Source of the DNA: Proteus terrae subsp. cibarius
Lineage (GTDB): Bacteria > Pseudomonadota > Gammaproteobacteria > Enterobacterales > Enterobacteriaceae
Direction: 5' to 3'
DNA length: 64,000 nucleotides
Assembly (NCBI RefSeq): GCF_011045835.1
Contig: NZ_CP047349.1
Location: forward strand, 682,001 to 746,000
Part shown: piece after piece, positions 11,895 to 21,195 of the stretch
Layout of the letters: the number at the start of each line of letters is the position of its first letter
Numbering within the stretch: position 1 is the first letter of the stretch
Program-made: the position numbers and the translations under genes
Notes under the pieces: model-generated
Database searches by the model: none
The model's input: only the letters and a program-made list of their open reading frames with translations
Told to the model about the DNA's origin: nothing

Positions 11895-11934
11895 AGCCTT
11901 TATCCTTGTGAAAACGTGTTTTAATGATTAAAGC

Positions 11935-11962
11935 TACCACGGAGCAATATTACCCCGTGGTA
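11935..11962 (-). repeat. Intercistronic hairpin rbsB-rbsK
   Basis: TACCACGG (11935-11942) and CCGTGGTA (11955-11962) form a perfect 8-bp stem just after the rbsB stop. There is no T-run on the minus strand. Such stems after binding-protein genes are known to protect the upstream mRNA and raise its expression over downstream genes; that role is inferred here. Confidence 0.7.
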
Positions 11963-11972
11963 TTTATTGTTG

Positions 11973-12863
11973 TTATTTTTTAATAACTAACTCAAGTTCG
12001 ACAGGGATTGTTGCATCCACTTTTTCGCCTTTGAGAATTTTATCTGCGGTTTGAATGCCGATAATACCAATTTGGTCTGGGCGTTGAGCAATGGTTGCAC
12101 CTAACATGCCACGGTTTACCGCTTTGATCCCATCATCTGTACCATCGAAACCAATCACTAATACATCGGTACGACCGGCAGTTTGTAATGCACGTAATGC
12201 ACCTAGTGCCATTTCATCATTCTGTGCAAAAACAGCTTGAACCGCAGGATAAGCAGTTAATAGATTTTGCATCACGTTAAGACCTTTTGTACGGTCAAAA
12301 TCAGCAGGTTGGCTGGCAAGTACATTTAGTTTATGAGCATCAACCGCTTGTTTAAAGCCTTCTCCACGTTCACGAGATGCAGAAGTTCCTGTGATCCCTT
12401 CTAGTTGGATAACTTTGGCATCACTAGCCACTTTATCTGCAATATAATCACCCGCCATTTTACCGCCAAGACGGTTATCTGAAGCGACGTGACTGACGAC
12501 TTCACCTTTGTTTGCAACGCGGTCTAAAGTGATAACGGGGATTTTGGCTTTATTGGCTAAAATAACAGCGTTACCTACTGCATCAGAATCTGTCGGGTTA
12601 ATGAGCATTAAGCGTGTGCCTTTTACTGTCAGATCTTGCACGTTAGCAAGCTCTTTAGCTGGATTGTCCATCGAGTCAAGCACAACTAAATCGTAACCTA
12701 ATCGATTAGCTTCTTTCTGCGCACTGTCTTTCATGGTGACAAAGAAAGGGTTGTTAAGTGTTGAGATAACTAGTGCGATCGACTCTTTTGCAAATGCGTT
12801 GGCGCTGATTGTGGCGCTTAATGCAACAACAGAAAGAAGTGTCGCCATTTTTTTGAGTTTCAT
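11973..12863 (-). CDS. rbsB: Ribose ABC transporter periplasmic binding protein
   Basis: RbsB captures ribose in the periplasm and delivers it to RbsC/RbsA; in E. coli it also serves the Trg chemoreceptor. The 296-residue precursor begins with a signal peptide [20 protein letters not shown] ending at ANAFA before KESIALV. The mature part has the [15 protein letters not shown] strand-helix and [21 protein letters not shown], typical of the ribose/galactose binding family. It sits between rbsC and rbsK. Confidence 0.97.
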   Translation of the reverse strand: MKLKKMATLLSVVALSATISANAFAKESIALVISTLNNPFFVTMKDSAQKEANRLGYDLVVLDSMDNPAKELANVQDLTVKGTRLMLINPTDSDAVGNAVILANKAKIPVITLDRVANKGEVVSHVASDNRLGGKMAGDYIADKVASDAKVIQLEGITGTSASRERGEGFKQAVDAHKLNVLASQPADFDRTKGLNVMQNLLTAYPAVQAVFAQNDEMALGALRALQTAGRTDVLVIGFDGTDDGIKAVNRGMLGATIAQRPDQIGIIGIQTADKILKGEKVDATIPVELELVIKK

Positions 12864-12905
12864 AATATAAGTTCCTGTCGGGATTCGGATTAAGAGAATA
12901 GAGAG

Positions 12906-13871
12906 TTATTTTTTGTTATCTACCAAAACAGCAAGTAAGATGACCACCGCTTTTACTATCATTTGATAGTTTGATGATATTCCTAATAAATTCAGTGCAT
13001 TATTTAAGAAACCTAGAATAAGCGCACCAATTAATGTACCGATAATACGACCTTTACCACCAGCAAGACTGGTCCCACCCAAAACAACTGCGGCAATAGC
13101 ATCTAGCTCATAACCATTACCTGCCATGGGTTGTGCTGATGAAAGACGAGCAACTTCAATGATACTGGCAAGTGCTGCTAATAAACCGCACAGTGCATAA
13201 ACAATGATTTTGATTTTATCGACACTAATACCCGATAAACGTGTTGCTGATTCATTACCCCCAAGCGCATAAATATAACGGCCTAAACGGGTATGATGTA
13301 ATAAATACCATGCGCTCAAAAAGACGATCATCATGAGCCAGATTGGGGTTGGAATACCAAATGGGCGACCAATACCAAACCAGCTAAACAGATCGGCATT
13401 ATCGCTAAAGCCTGTATTAATTGGGCTACCGTCGGTATAGACGCGGGTAACGCCACGCAGTAATAACATCATGACTAGCGTAGCAATAAAGGCTTGAACT
13501 TTACCTTTAGCAACGATAATTCCTGTTACACCACCAATAGCTGCACCTAAGGCCAATGCTCCAACAACAGCAACAAGTGCATTAACATCAGCACCTACCA
13601 TAGAAGCAGCAACAGCACCGGTTAATGCAAGCAATGAACCTACAGAGAGGTCGATGCCGGATGTCAAAATAACTAGAGTCATCCCAACTGCCATAATGGC
13701 GTTAACCGATGTTTGTTGGAGAATGTTGAAAATATTATTTAAGGTAAAAAAATTAGGACTGAGTGTGGAAACGACGACAATCAGGATAAGCAGAGCAATC
13801 AGTGATTTTTGCTCTAATAGCCATGCTTTTGAGAACCAACGTTTTGACGCTGGAATTGAATTCGTGCTCAT
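12906..13871 (-). CDS. rbsC: Ribose ABC transporter permease
   Basis: RbsC forms the membrane channel of the ribose importer. The 321-residue protein is of family length, very hydrophobic with about 8-10 membrane segments, and contains the conserved LTSGIDLSVGSLLALTGAV and AVVLGGTSLAGGKGRIIGT signatures. Its ATG overlaps the end of rbsA almost directly (one base between), implying translational coupling. Confidence 0.97.
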   Translation of the reverse strand: MSTNSIPASKRWFSKAWLLEQKSLIALLILIVVVSTLSPNFFTLNNIFNILQQTSVNAIMAVGMTLVILTSGIDLSVGSLLALTGAVAASMVGADVNALVAVVGALALGAAIGGVTGIIVAKGKVQAFIATLVMMLLLRGVTRVYTDGSPINTGFSDNADLFSWFGIGRPFGIPTPIWLMMIVFLSAWYLLHHTRLGRYIYALGGNESATRLSGISVDKIKIIVYALCGLLAALASIIEVARLSSAQPMAGNGYELDAIAAVVLGGTSLAGGKGRIIGTLIGALILGFLNNALNLLGISSNYQMIVKAVVILLAVLVDNKK

Positions 13872-13872
13872 A

Positions 13873-15381
13873 TCAAACTCCTACTTTAGCGTCATATTGT
13901 TTACCAACAGCCGCCGCCATTAGCATTTCTTGTGTGACATTGTGAGCGGAGAACTCACCACTAATACGACCTTCATGCATAACCAAAATACGGTCACTCA
14001 TTCCCATTACCTCAGGCATTTCAGAAGAAATTAAGATGATGCTTAATCCTTCTTGTTTAAATTTATTAATTAGCTGATAAATTTCTTTTTTAGCGCCCAC
14101 ATCAACGCCTCGAGTGGGTTCATCAAGAATAAGTACTTTAGGGCGAGTCATTAGGCCTCTTGCGATAGCCACTTTTTGTTGATTTCCCCCTGATAAGAAA
14201 CCAATGGTTTGATCCATTGAAGGGGTTTTTATATTGAATAATTTAATAAAATCGCCAACAGTGAGTTGTTCTTCTTTATGATTAAGCACACCCATACCGC
14301 GGCTAAAATAGCGTAGCGCAGTTAGCGACATATTTTCTTTCACTGACATACCGAGCACTAAACCATCACGCTTTCTATCTTCAGAGATGTAAACAATGCC
14401 TTGTTCTAAACCTTCAGCAGGTTTTTTGATTTGGCAGGGTTTACCATCTAACTCAACGGTACCATTGGTCTTGGGTAATGCGCCGTAGATAATTTTCATT
14501 AATTCAGTACGACCAGCACCCATTAAGCCTGAAATACCAAGAATTTCGCTTTCATGTAATGAGAAACTGACATCATGAACATCTTCGCCACTGAGGTTTA
14601 TGACGTTGAGTTTGGTTTTACCTTGAGGGATATTAATACGAGGGTATTGGTCTTCTAACTTACGACCAACCATCATTTCAATCAGAGTGTCTTCTTTTAA
14701 TGAGGCGACAGTTTTTTCACCAATAAACTGTCCGTCTCGCAGTACAGTCACGTCATCGCAAACTTCAAAGATCTCTTTTAAACGATGTGAGATATAAACA
14801 ATACCGCAACCTTGATCTCTTAGTTCACGAATAACACTAAATAGCGATTCAGTTTCAGTGTCAGTTAATGCGTCTGTTGGTTCATCCATAATAATGACTT
14901 TGGAACCAAAACTAAGCACCTTGGCAATTTCTACCATTTGCTGATCACCAATCGATAATTCAGACACTAAACGGTGACTGCTGTAAGCGAGATTTAATCG
15001 AGCTAATAACTTATCAGCCTCTGCATACATTTTCTTCCAGTCGATAGCGCCAAAAGCACGGGTAAACTCACGACCTAAGAAAATATTCTCTGCGATGGTT
15101 AATTCAGGAATAAGGTTAAGCTCTTGGTGAATAATACCTATCCCTGCTTCTTGAGAAGATTTAGGGCCATTAAAAGTACAACTTTCACCTTGATAAATCA
15201 CTTCGCCGGCATCTTTTTTATAGATCCCTGTGAGTACTTTCATCAGTGTTGATTTTCCTGCACCATTTTCACCGACTAAAGCCATCACTCGACCTGGATA
15301 AATTCGTAACGTCGCGCCTGATAGTGCTTTTACACCGGGGAATGACTTATCAATATCTTTAAGTTCAAGTAAAGGTTCCAT
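13873..15381 (-). CDS. rbsA: Ribose ABC transporter ATP-binding protein
   Basis: RbsA is the double-domain ATPase of the ribose importer. The 502-residue product has two ABC modules. The first has Walker [10 protein letters not shown] and signature [13 protein letters not shown] with Walker [12 protein letters not shown]. The second has a degenerate nucleotide loop ([11 protein letters not shown]), signature [15 protein letters not shown] and Walker [13 protein letters not shown]. This asymmetry is normal for monosaccharide transporters. It is second in the operon after rbsD, seven bases away. Confidence 0.98.
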   Translation of the reverse strand: MEPLLELKDIDKSFPGVKALSGATLRIYPGRVMALVGENGAGKSTLMKVLTGIYKKDAGEVIYQGESCTFNGPKSSQEAGIGIIHQELNLIPELTIAENIFLGREFTRAFGAIDWKKMYAEADKLLARLNLAYSSHRLVSELSIGDQQMVEIAKVLSFGSKVIIMDEPTDALTDTETESLFSVIRELRDQGCGIVYISHRLKEIFEVCDDVTVLRDGQFIGEKTVASLKEDTLIEMMVGRKLEDQYPRINIPQGKTKLNVINLSGEDVHDVSFSLHESEILGISGLMGAGRTELMKIIYGALPKTNGTVELDGKPCQIKKPAEGLEQGIVYISEDRKRDGLVLGMSVKENMSLTALRYFSRGMGVLNHKEEQLTVGDFIKLFNIKTPSMDQTIGFLSGGNQQKVAIARGLMTRPKVLILDEPTRGVDVGAKKEIYQLINKFKQEGLSIILISSEMPEVMGMSDRILVMHEGRISGEFSAHNVTQEMLMAAAVGKQYDAKVGV

Positions 15382-15388
15382 ATTGTCC

Positions 15389-15808
15389 TCAAAAAGTCAC
15401 GCCAGAAAACAACACAATATTGGCATAAGGCGTACATTCACCGGTTCTAATAACAGCTTTATTTTCAGTAAGTTGCTTTTTGAATCCTTCATGTGAAACA
15501 TACATTATTTGAATAGACTTCTTCTGCTCTTGCTCTAATAAATAGAGATAAGAAAGGATTTCATTAAAAAGAGAGGGATTGATGGTTTTAATTTCTTCCG
15601 CCAGCATCACGGCTTCAACTTGCATCTCATGAGTGATTGTTTGCAACACGGACATAAAGTCCGGAATACCCTGAGTGAGCGCAAGATCAATACGTTCAAC
15701 AGAGGAGGGAATAGGTAATCCGGCATCTGCAATAGTGATTTTGTCAGTGTGTCCTAAACGTGAAATTACACTCGAAATAGGACTATTAAGTAATACACCT
15801 TTTTTCAT
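15389..15808 (-). CDS. rbsD: D-ribose pyranase
   Basis: RbsD interconverts beta-pyranose and beta-furanose ribose so that ribokinase receives the furanose form. The 139-residue product has the conserved start [21 protein letters not shown], including the catalytic His, and ends with [17 protein letters not shown]. The start ATG follows a strong AGGAGGAAAT site. As first gene of rbsDACBKR it directly follows the operator region. Confidence 0.97.
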   Translation of the reverse strand: MKKGVLLNSPISSVISRLGHTDKITIADAGLPIPSSVERIDLALTQGIPDFMSVLQTITHEMQVEAVMLAEEIKTINPSLFNEILSYLYLLEQEQKKSIQIMYVSHEGFKKQLTENKAVIRTGECTPYANIVLFSGVTF

Positions 15809-15818
15809 ATTTCCTCCT

Positions 15819-15836
15819 CAGCGAAACGTTTCGCTG
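15819..15836. promoter_or_regulatory. RbsR operator, promoter-proximal
   Basis: CAGCGAAACGTTTCGCTG is a perfect 18-bp palindrome 10 bases upstream of the rbsD start codon. The core CGAAACGTTTCG matches the known ribose-repressor operator of enterics, and the cognate repressor gene ends this operon. Confidence 0.88.
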
Positions 15837-15898
15837 TCTACATAGTAGAAAAGAAAGGTGGGAAAACAAGTTTGATTTATTCATATTGTGAGCATGAT

Positions 15899-15910
15899 CG
15901 AAACGTTTCG
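15899..15910. promoter_or_regulatory. Second RbsR operator core, distal
   Basis: A second exact CGAAACGTTTCG lies 77 bases (centre to centre) from the proximal site. A TGTGA half-site at 15887-15891 with imperfect partner TCGAA overlaps it and could be a weak CRP site. The rbs promoter should lie between the two operators on the minus strand. Confidence 0.75.
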
Positions 15911-16108
15911 TTGGTAAACAAAAAGAAAGAAAAATCTAACTGATTGAATAAATTAACGCTGAATGGATTCAATGAGGAAAGTGGTTGTTTTCAATGAGTT
16001 TCATAAAAATGTGATAACAGACAAGATTATAATGGATGGGAAAATATGAGGTGTGAAAGTGTAAACCAGTATATAAAAGTAGGTAAACTTCGGTCTGAAA
16101 AATACATT

Positions 16109-16146
16109 AACCTCTCCTATAGTTAATTAGGAGAGGTTTTTTAATT
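16109..16146. terminator. Strong bidirectional terminator after dxs
   Basis: AACCTCTCCTA (16109-16119) pairs perfectly with TAGGAGAGGTT (16128-16138). There is a T-run on the + strand and AATGTATTTTT on the minus strand. It ends the xseB-ispA-dxs operon and insulates it from rbs regulatory DNA. Confidence 0.85.
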
Positions 16147-16158
16147 ATTTAAATTCAA

Positions 16159-18024
16159 TCAGTTAGCTTGATAGGCTTTAATTGATTTTTCAATACCTTC
16201 AGCATCTAATCCTAAGTCAGTTCTGATTTCTTCTTGTCCACCTTGTGGTACAAATAGATCAGGTATACCTAAGTTTAAGACAGGTACTAAGCAACGCTCT
16301 TGCATCAATAACTCATTAACACCGCTGCCTGCGCCACCCATAATGGCATTCTCTTCTAGTGTTACCAACATATTATGCTGTTCTGCCAGAGAAAGGATAA
16401 GGGATTTATCAAGAGGTTTGATAAAACGCATATCAGCCACAGTTGCATCAAGTTTTTCAGCTACTTCTAACGCTTCAGGTAGTAATGTACCAAAGTTTAG
16501 AATAGCAATGCCTTTACCTTGGCGACGAATAATACCTTTACCTATAGGCAGTGGGCTGAGTGGCTGTAATTGCGCACCAATACTCGAGCCCCTTGGGTAA
16601 CGTACTGCAACAGGGCCATCTTGATAGTGATAACCGGTGTGAAGCATTTGGCGACACTCATTTTCATCACTTGGTGCCATAATGACCATATTAGGAATAC
16701 AGCGTAAGAATGAGAGATCAAAAGCACCTTGGTGAGTTTGACCATCTGCTCCCACAATACCACCACGATCAATAGCAAATAAAACAGGCAATTTTTGAAT
16801 GGCAATATCGTGGATCACTTGGTCATAAGCACGTTGTAAGAATGTTGAGTAGATAGCAACGATAGGCTTATAACCACCAATTGCTAAACCCGCAGCAAAG
16901 GTAACAGCGTGTTGTTCTGCGATCGCAACATCAAAGTATTGTGATGGGTATTCTTTTGAGAAACGTACCATACCAGAGCCTTCACGCATAGCAGGGGTAA
17001 TTGCCATGAGTTTTGGATCGGTTGAGGCTTCTTCACATAACCAGTCACCAAAAATTTTAGAAAATGTAGGTCGTGCATTAGGGCTTTTAGGTAATGTACC
17101 TGCTTGTGGATCAAACTTAGGTACAGCGTGCCAGCTAATAGGGTCACGTTCAGCAGGTGCATATCCACGACCTTTCTTAGTCATAATATGCAGAAGTTGA
17201 GGACCTTTTAGATCACGCATATTGGCGAGAGTTTGCACTAACGCAATAACATCATGACCATCAACTGGACCGATATAATTAAAGCCTAACTCTTCAAACA
17301 TGGTGCCGGGAACAACCATGCCTTTGATATGTTCTTCTGTCTTTTTCAGTAATTCTTTAATTGGTGGAATACCAGAAAAGACCTTTTTTCCACCTTCACG
17401 TAAGGTGGTATACAGTTTGCCTGATAGCAATTGAGCAAGATGATTATTCAATGCACCAACGTTTTCGGAGATTGACATCTCGTTGTCATTAAGTACAACG
17501 AGCATATCTGGCTCAATGTCACCTGCGTGGTTCATTGCTTCAAAAGCCATACCCGCAGTAATTGCACCATCACCAATTACACAAACTGTTTTTCTGTTCA
17601 GCTTTTCTTGTTCAGCTGCAACAGCCATACCTAAACCTGCACTGATAGAGGTTGAAGAGTGACCGACACAAAGTTTGTCGTATTCACTCTCTTCTCGCCA
17701 AGGGAAGGGATGTAACCCATTTTTTTGACGGATAGTATCAATGCGGTCACGGCGACCTGTTAAGATCTTATGGGGATAGGCTTGATGACCAACATCCCAA
17801 ATAAGATTATCAAAAGGGGTTTTATAGACGTAATGAAGAGCAACCGTTAACTCAATAGCACCTAAACCTGAGGCGAAGTGACCACTTGAGCGGCTGACAC
17901 TGTTAAGAAGAAATAGCCTTAGCTCATCACAGAGTTTAGGTAAACTCTCTTTTGGTAACAGGCGCAAATCTTCTGGTGTTTCAACCAACGCCAATGTGGG
18001 ATATTTTTCGATATCAATGCTCAT
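16159..18024 (-). CDS. dxs: 1-deoxy-D-xylulose-5-phosphate synthase
   Basis: Dxs condenses pyruvate and glyceraldehyde 3-phosphate, using thiamine pyrophosphate, at the entry of the methylerythritol phosphate isoprenoid pathway. The 621 residues match the family length. Visible motifs are [14 protein letters not shown] (catalytic His), the cofactor motif [18 protein letters not shown] through [20 protein letters not shown] with the catalytic Glu, and a transketolase C-terminal domain. It is last in xseB-ispA-dxs, 66 bases after ispA. The product also feeds thiamine synthesis, consistent with thiL and thiI nearby. Confidence 0.98.
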   Translation of the reverse strand: MSIDIEKYPTLALVETPEDLRLLPKESLPKLCDELRLFLLNSVSRSSGHFASGLGAIELTVALHYVYKTPFDNLIWDVGHQAYPHKILTGRRDRIDTIRQKNGLHPFPWREESEYDKLCVGHSSTSISAGLGMAVAAEQEKLNRKTVCVIGDGAITAGMAFEAMNHAGDIEPDMLVVLNDNEMSISENVGALNNHLAQLLSGKLYTTLREGGKKVFSGIPPIKELLKKTEEHIKGMVVPGTMFEELGFNYIGPVDGHDVIALVQTLANMRDLKGPQLLHIMTKKGRGYAPAERDPISWHAVPKFDPQAGTLPKSPNARPTFSKIFGDWLCEEASTDPKLMAITPAMREGSGMVRFSKEYPSQYFDVAIAEQHAVTFAAGLAIGGYKPIVAIYSTFLQRAYDQVIHDIAIQKLPVLFAIDRGGIVGADGQTHQGAFDLSFLRCIPNMVIMAPSDENECRQMLHTGYHYQDGPVAVRYPRGSSIGAQLQPLSPLPIGKGIIRRQGKGIAILNFGTLLPEALEVAEKLDATVADMRFIKPLDKSLILSLAEQHNMLVTLEENAIMGGAGSGVNELLMQERCLVPVLNLGIPDLFVPQGGQEEIRTDLGLDAEGIEKSIKAYQAN

Positions 18025-18090
18025 GTGATGCCTATTAATTAATCACTTGTAATAGGGAAAGAACAGGTAAGCTGCTCTCTTTATTTTTTA

Positions 18091-19014
18091 TTAGTTTTTC
18101 CGTTCGACGATAAAACTCGCTAATTGTTTAAGCGTGGTCGTATCGTACTCGTATTGCTCAAGAAACGCTAAGGCATCCAGTGCTTCGTTATACAGTTCCT
18201 GTGCTTTCTTTTGAGCTTGCTCTAACCCAAGAAGTGCAGGATATGTGCTTTTTCCTGATTCTTGGTCACTACCTTGGCGTTTTCCTGTTTCTTCAGTGCT
18301 GCCAATAACATCTAAAATGTCATCTTGTACCTGAAATGCAAGGCCAATAGAGTGGGCATATTTATCTAGTGCGGGTAATACATCATGGCCTTTTGAGCCA
18401 GCACTAAATGCGCCTAAGCGAACAGCTGCACGAATTAATGCACCTGTCTTGTGTAAATGGATTTTTTCAAGAGATGCGAGATCAATTGATTTATCTTCGG
18501 CTTCAAGATCAAGAGCTTGACCGCCACACATACCGGCAAGTCCGCTGGCCGTTGCTAATTCAGCAATCATTGCAACACGATCACTCATTGCAACATCAGG
18601 CATTGGATTTTTCGCTAAGATCTCAAAGGCAAGTGTTTGTAATGCATCGCCTGCTAAAATTGCGTTGGCTTCACCAAACTCAATATGACATGTAGGTTTA
18701 CCACGACGTAAATCATCATCATCCATCGCAGGCAGATCATCATGAATAAGAGAATAGGCGTGGATACATTCTATTGCGGCGGCGGGTGCATCAAGGTTAA
18801 GAGCAGGGATTTTAAACATTTCACCCACTGCATAAACAAGGAAAGGACGTAAACGCTTTCCACCTAAAAGAGCACCATAATGCATGGCTTTACCTAGAGG
18901 CATGTCAGTGAATGGTAAAGCGGATAGCGCTTGGTTTAATGCATCGTCAACACGCTGGTGGGCGGAATCTAATTTATGACGGAACGCATCCGTACTTGAA
19001 GTTGCGTTACTCAA
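18091..19014 (-). CDS. ispA: Farnesyl diphosphate synthase
   Basis: IspA builds farnesyl diphosphate from isopentenyl and dimethylallyl diphosphate. The 307-residue product has both aspartate-rich motifs: DDLPAMDDDDLRRG (about residue 90) and DDILDVIG (about 230). Other conserved segments are GGKRLRPFLVY and CGGQALDLEAE. The start appears to be TTG at 19014, directly after the xseB TAA, since no in-frame ATG or GTG occurs before the conserved core. The N-terminus is about eight residues longer than in E. coli. Confidence 0.97.
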   Translation of the reverse strand: MSNATSSTDAFRHKLDSAHQRVDDALNQALSALPFTDMPLGKAMHYGALLGGKRLRPFLVYAVGEMFKIPALNLDAPAAAIECIHAYSLIHDDLPAMDDDDLRRGKPTCHIEFGEANAILAGDALQTLAFEILAKNPMPDVAMSDRVAMIAELATASGLAGMCGGQALDLEAEDKSIDLASLEKIHLHKTGALIRAAVRLGAFSAGSKGHDVLPALDKYAHSIGLAFQVQDDILDVIGSTEETGKRQGSDQESGKSTYPALLGLEQAQKKAQELYNEALDALAFLEQYEYDTTTLKQLASFIVERKN

Positions 19015-19278
19015 TTATTCTGCCTCTTGGATAAAATCATCAGGAGTTGCGTTATCATCCTCTTTAAGAAGAATACGAACACGCTGTTCAGCGTCTTGTA
19101 ATGTTTTTTGTCCAACACGGGCTAGACGAACGCCATGTTCAAACTCATTAAGCGCTTCTTCTAAAGGGAGTTCACCGGATTCTAAACGGTTTACGATTTG
19201 CTCAAGTTCTTGCATAGATGCTTCGAAACTTGGTGCTTGTGCGATGTCTTCGTTAATTGGTGTCGTTTTCTTAGCCAT
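19015..19278 (-). CDS. xseB: Exodeoxyribonuclease VII small subunit
   Basis: XseB binds XseA to form exonuclease VII, which degrades single-stranded DNA. The 87-residue helical protein contains [25 protein letters not shown]..., the family hallmark, and a coiled-coil-like second half. It is the first gene of xseB-ispA-dxs and is divergent from thiI. Confidence 0.96.
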   Translation of the reverse strand: MAKKTTPINEDIAQAPSFEASMQELEQIVNRLESGELPLEEALNEFEHGVRLARVGQKTLQDAEQRVRILLKEDDNATPDDFIQEAE

Positions 19279-19479
19279 AATATTTTTGATAATAAAGCAT
19301 GTTAGCGCTGAATAATAGCGATCATCTTACTACAATTAAGAAGAAAATTTCTTATTCAGTCGATGATTTTTGCGGGTGAGCCCTAAATATTGGTGATATA
19401 CTTTGTGACTTTTATAAACTCCAGTCAATTTACATCACTGTAGTTTATGTTTCTACTTAATAACCTATGACCATTGACT

Positions 19480-20931
19480 ATGAAGTTTATTATTAAATTA
19501 TTCCCCGAAATTACGATCAAAAGCCAATCAGTTCGTATACGTTTTATCAAGATCCTCACTAGCAATATTCGTAATGTACTTAATACATTAGGTGATGAAA
19601 TCACGGTTGTCCGCAATTGGGATAACATTGTTGTTGTCAGCAAGGATGAAAGCAAAAGTGAAGCGGTATGTGATGCATTAACGCGCATTCCTGGTATTCA
19701 TCACTTTCTACAAGTAGAAGAACATCCTTATACCGATTTACATAATATCTTTGAGCAAACTTTTGCAGCATTTAAGCATTTAGTTGAAAACAAAACATTT
19801 TGTGTTCGTGCCAAACGTCGCGGTAAACACAGTTTTACTTCAAATGAAGTTGAGCGCTATGTTGGTGGTGGTTTTAACCAACACGTTGAAAGCGCTAAAG
19901 TAAAATTAACACGTCCAGATGTCACCATTAATTTGGAAATTGAAGATGACAAACTTATTCTGGTGAATGCGCGTTATGAAGGCATTGGTGGTTTCCCAAT
20001 TGGTACACAAGAAGATGTTTTATCACTGATCTCTGGTGGTTATGACTCAGGTGTATCGAGCTATATGTTAATGCGTCGTGGTAGCCGAGTTCACTATTGT
20101 TTCTTTAATTTAGGTGGTTCTGCTCACGAAATTGGCGTTAAACAAGTTGCGCATTATTTATGGAACCGTTTTGGTCGTTCACATAAAGTGCATTTCGTTG
20201 CTGTTGATTTTGAGCCTGTTGTCGCAGAAATCTTAGAAAAAGTCGATGATGGTCAAATGGGTGTTGTATTAAAACGTATGATGGTACGTGCAGCATCAAA
20301 AGTAGCGGAGCGTTATGGCGTTCAAGCTATTGTTACAGGCGAAGCATTAGGTCAGGTTTCTAGCCAAACATTAACTAACTTGCGTTTAATTGATAATGCG
20401 ACAGATACGTTAATTTTACGTCCTCTTATCACTCATGATAAAGAGAACATTATCAATATTGCACGTCAAATTGGCACAGAAGATTTTGCTCGTACAATGC
20501 CTGAATTCTGTGGCGTCATTTCAAAAAGCCCAACAGTGAAAGCAGTCAAAGCGAAGATCGAAGCGGAAGAAGAGAAGTTTGATTTTTCTATTCTTGATAG
20601 CGTTGTTGAAAATGCTAAGAATATGGATATTCGTCGTATTGCAGAAGAAACCGTACAGCAAGTTACTGAGGTTGAAATGGTCTCTGAATTTGGTGCTAAC
20701 GACGTTATTCTGGATATTCGCTCACCAGAAGAGCAAGAGACTTCACCATTAAAGGTAGAAGGTGTAGATGTTAAAGAGCTACCTTTCTATAAACTAAGTA
20801 CTCAGTTTGGTGATTTAGATAAAGCAAAAACCTATTTACTCTATTGTGATCGTGGAATGATGAGCCGTTTACAGGCGCTTTATTTACGTGAGCAAGGTTT
20901 TGAGAACGTTAAAGTCTATCGTAAAAAATAA
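19480..20931 (+). CDS. thiI: tRNA 4-thiouridine synthase / thiamine sulfur carrier
   Basis: ThiI adenylates U8 of tRNA and transfers sulfur to give 4-thiouridine; it also supplies sulfur for the thiazole of thiamine. I start at ATG 19480 ([18 protein letters not shown]), two codons after an in-frame TTG, giving 483 residues. Domains are an N-terminal ferredoxin-like part plus THUMP, the PP-loop [13 protein letters not shown] near residue 185, and a C-terminal rhodanese domain whose catalytic Cys sits in [10 protein letters not shown]. The Cys in EFCGVIS is the second functional cysteine. It is monocistronic with a strong terminator. Confidence 0.98.
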   Translation: MKFIIKLFPEITIKSQSVRIRFIKILTSNIRNVLNTLGDEITVVRNWDNIVVVSKDESKSEAVCDALTRIPGIHHFLQVEEHPYTDLHNIFEQTFAAFKHLVENKTFCVRAKRRGKHSFTSNEVERYVGGGFNQHVESAKVKLTRPDVTINLEIEDDKLILVNARYEGIGGFPIGTQEDVLSLISGGYDSGVSSYMLMRRGSRVHYCFFNLGGSAHEIGVKQVAHYLWNRFGRSHKVHFVAVDFEPVVAEILEKVDDGQMGVVLKRMMVRAASKVAERYGVQAIVTGEALGQVSSQTLTNLRLIDNATDTLILRPLITHDKENIINIARQIGTEDFARTMPEFCGVISKSPTVKAVKAKIEAEEEKFDFSILDSVVENAKNMDIRRIAEETVQQVTEVEMVSEFGANDVILDIRSPEEQETSPLKVEGVDVKELPFYKLSTQFGDLDKAKTYLLYCDRGMMSRLQALYLREQGFENVKVYRKK

Positions 20932-20954
20932 TATATAACGTTTATATTATTGAT

Positions 20955-20985
20955 AAAAAAGCCACTATAAAGTGGCTTTTTTTAA
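20955..20985 (+). terminator. Terminator after thiI
   Basis: AAAAAAGCCACT, loop ATAA, AGTGGCTTTTTTT: a textbook intrinsic terminator 23 bases after the thiI stop. The symmetric A and T runs would let it work both ways. Confidence 0.92.
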
Positions 20986-21028
20986 TTATACAACTTTTAT
21001 GTTGGGGAATGTCGCTGCCATTCTCCAG

Positions 21029-21135
21029 ATGATTACTTTGCTCTTATTGCTTGACCATCATCATGGTGCTTGCGCGAGCCCACATTTTTTACAAAATGCT
21101 TCATATTTATAGAGCCAAGGGCGTATGTTGGCTCT
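21029..21135. other. Hairpin-rich unexplained segment, leader-like short frame
   Basis: Between the thiI terminator and the phosphoribosyltransferase-like gene lies about 130 bases of higher GC than the surrounding DNA. On the + strand, ATG 21029 opens a 27-codon frame with five Leu codons in a row, then Asp and three His codons. It stops at 21112, exactly where a perfect stem AGAGCCAA/TTGGCTCT (21111-21118 with 21128-21135) begins. No Shine-Dalgarno is visible and no + strand gene follows. The minus strand instead reads a Cys-x-x-Cys peptide. It could be a decayed leader, an RNA structure or a mobile-element scar; I cannot decide. Confidence 0.3.
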
Positions 21136-21195
21136 TAAGCTAGAAATATTATCTAGAACTAAGAAATATATATTAATCTTAAGAAGAGATCAAAT

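Noticed and set aside
9953..16158. The rbs block as a recent horizontally acquired island
   Set aside because: Codon usage and composition look like the neighbouring core genes; there are no integrase, repeats or tRNA ends; rearrangement within the genus is simpler.
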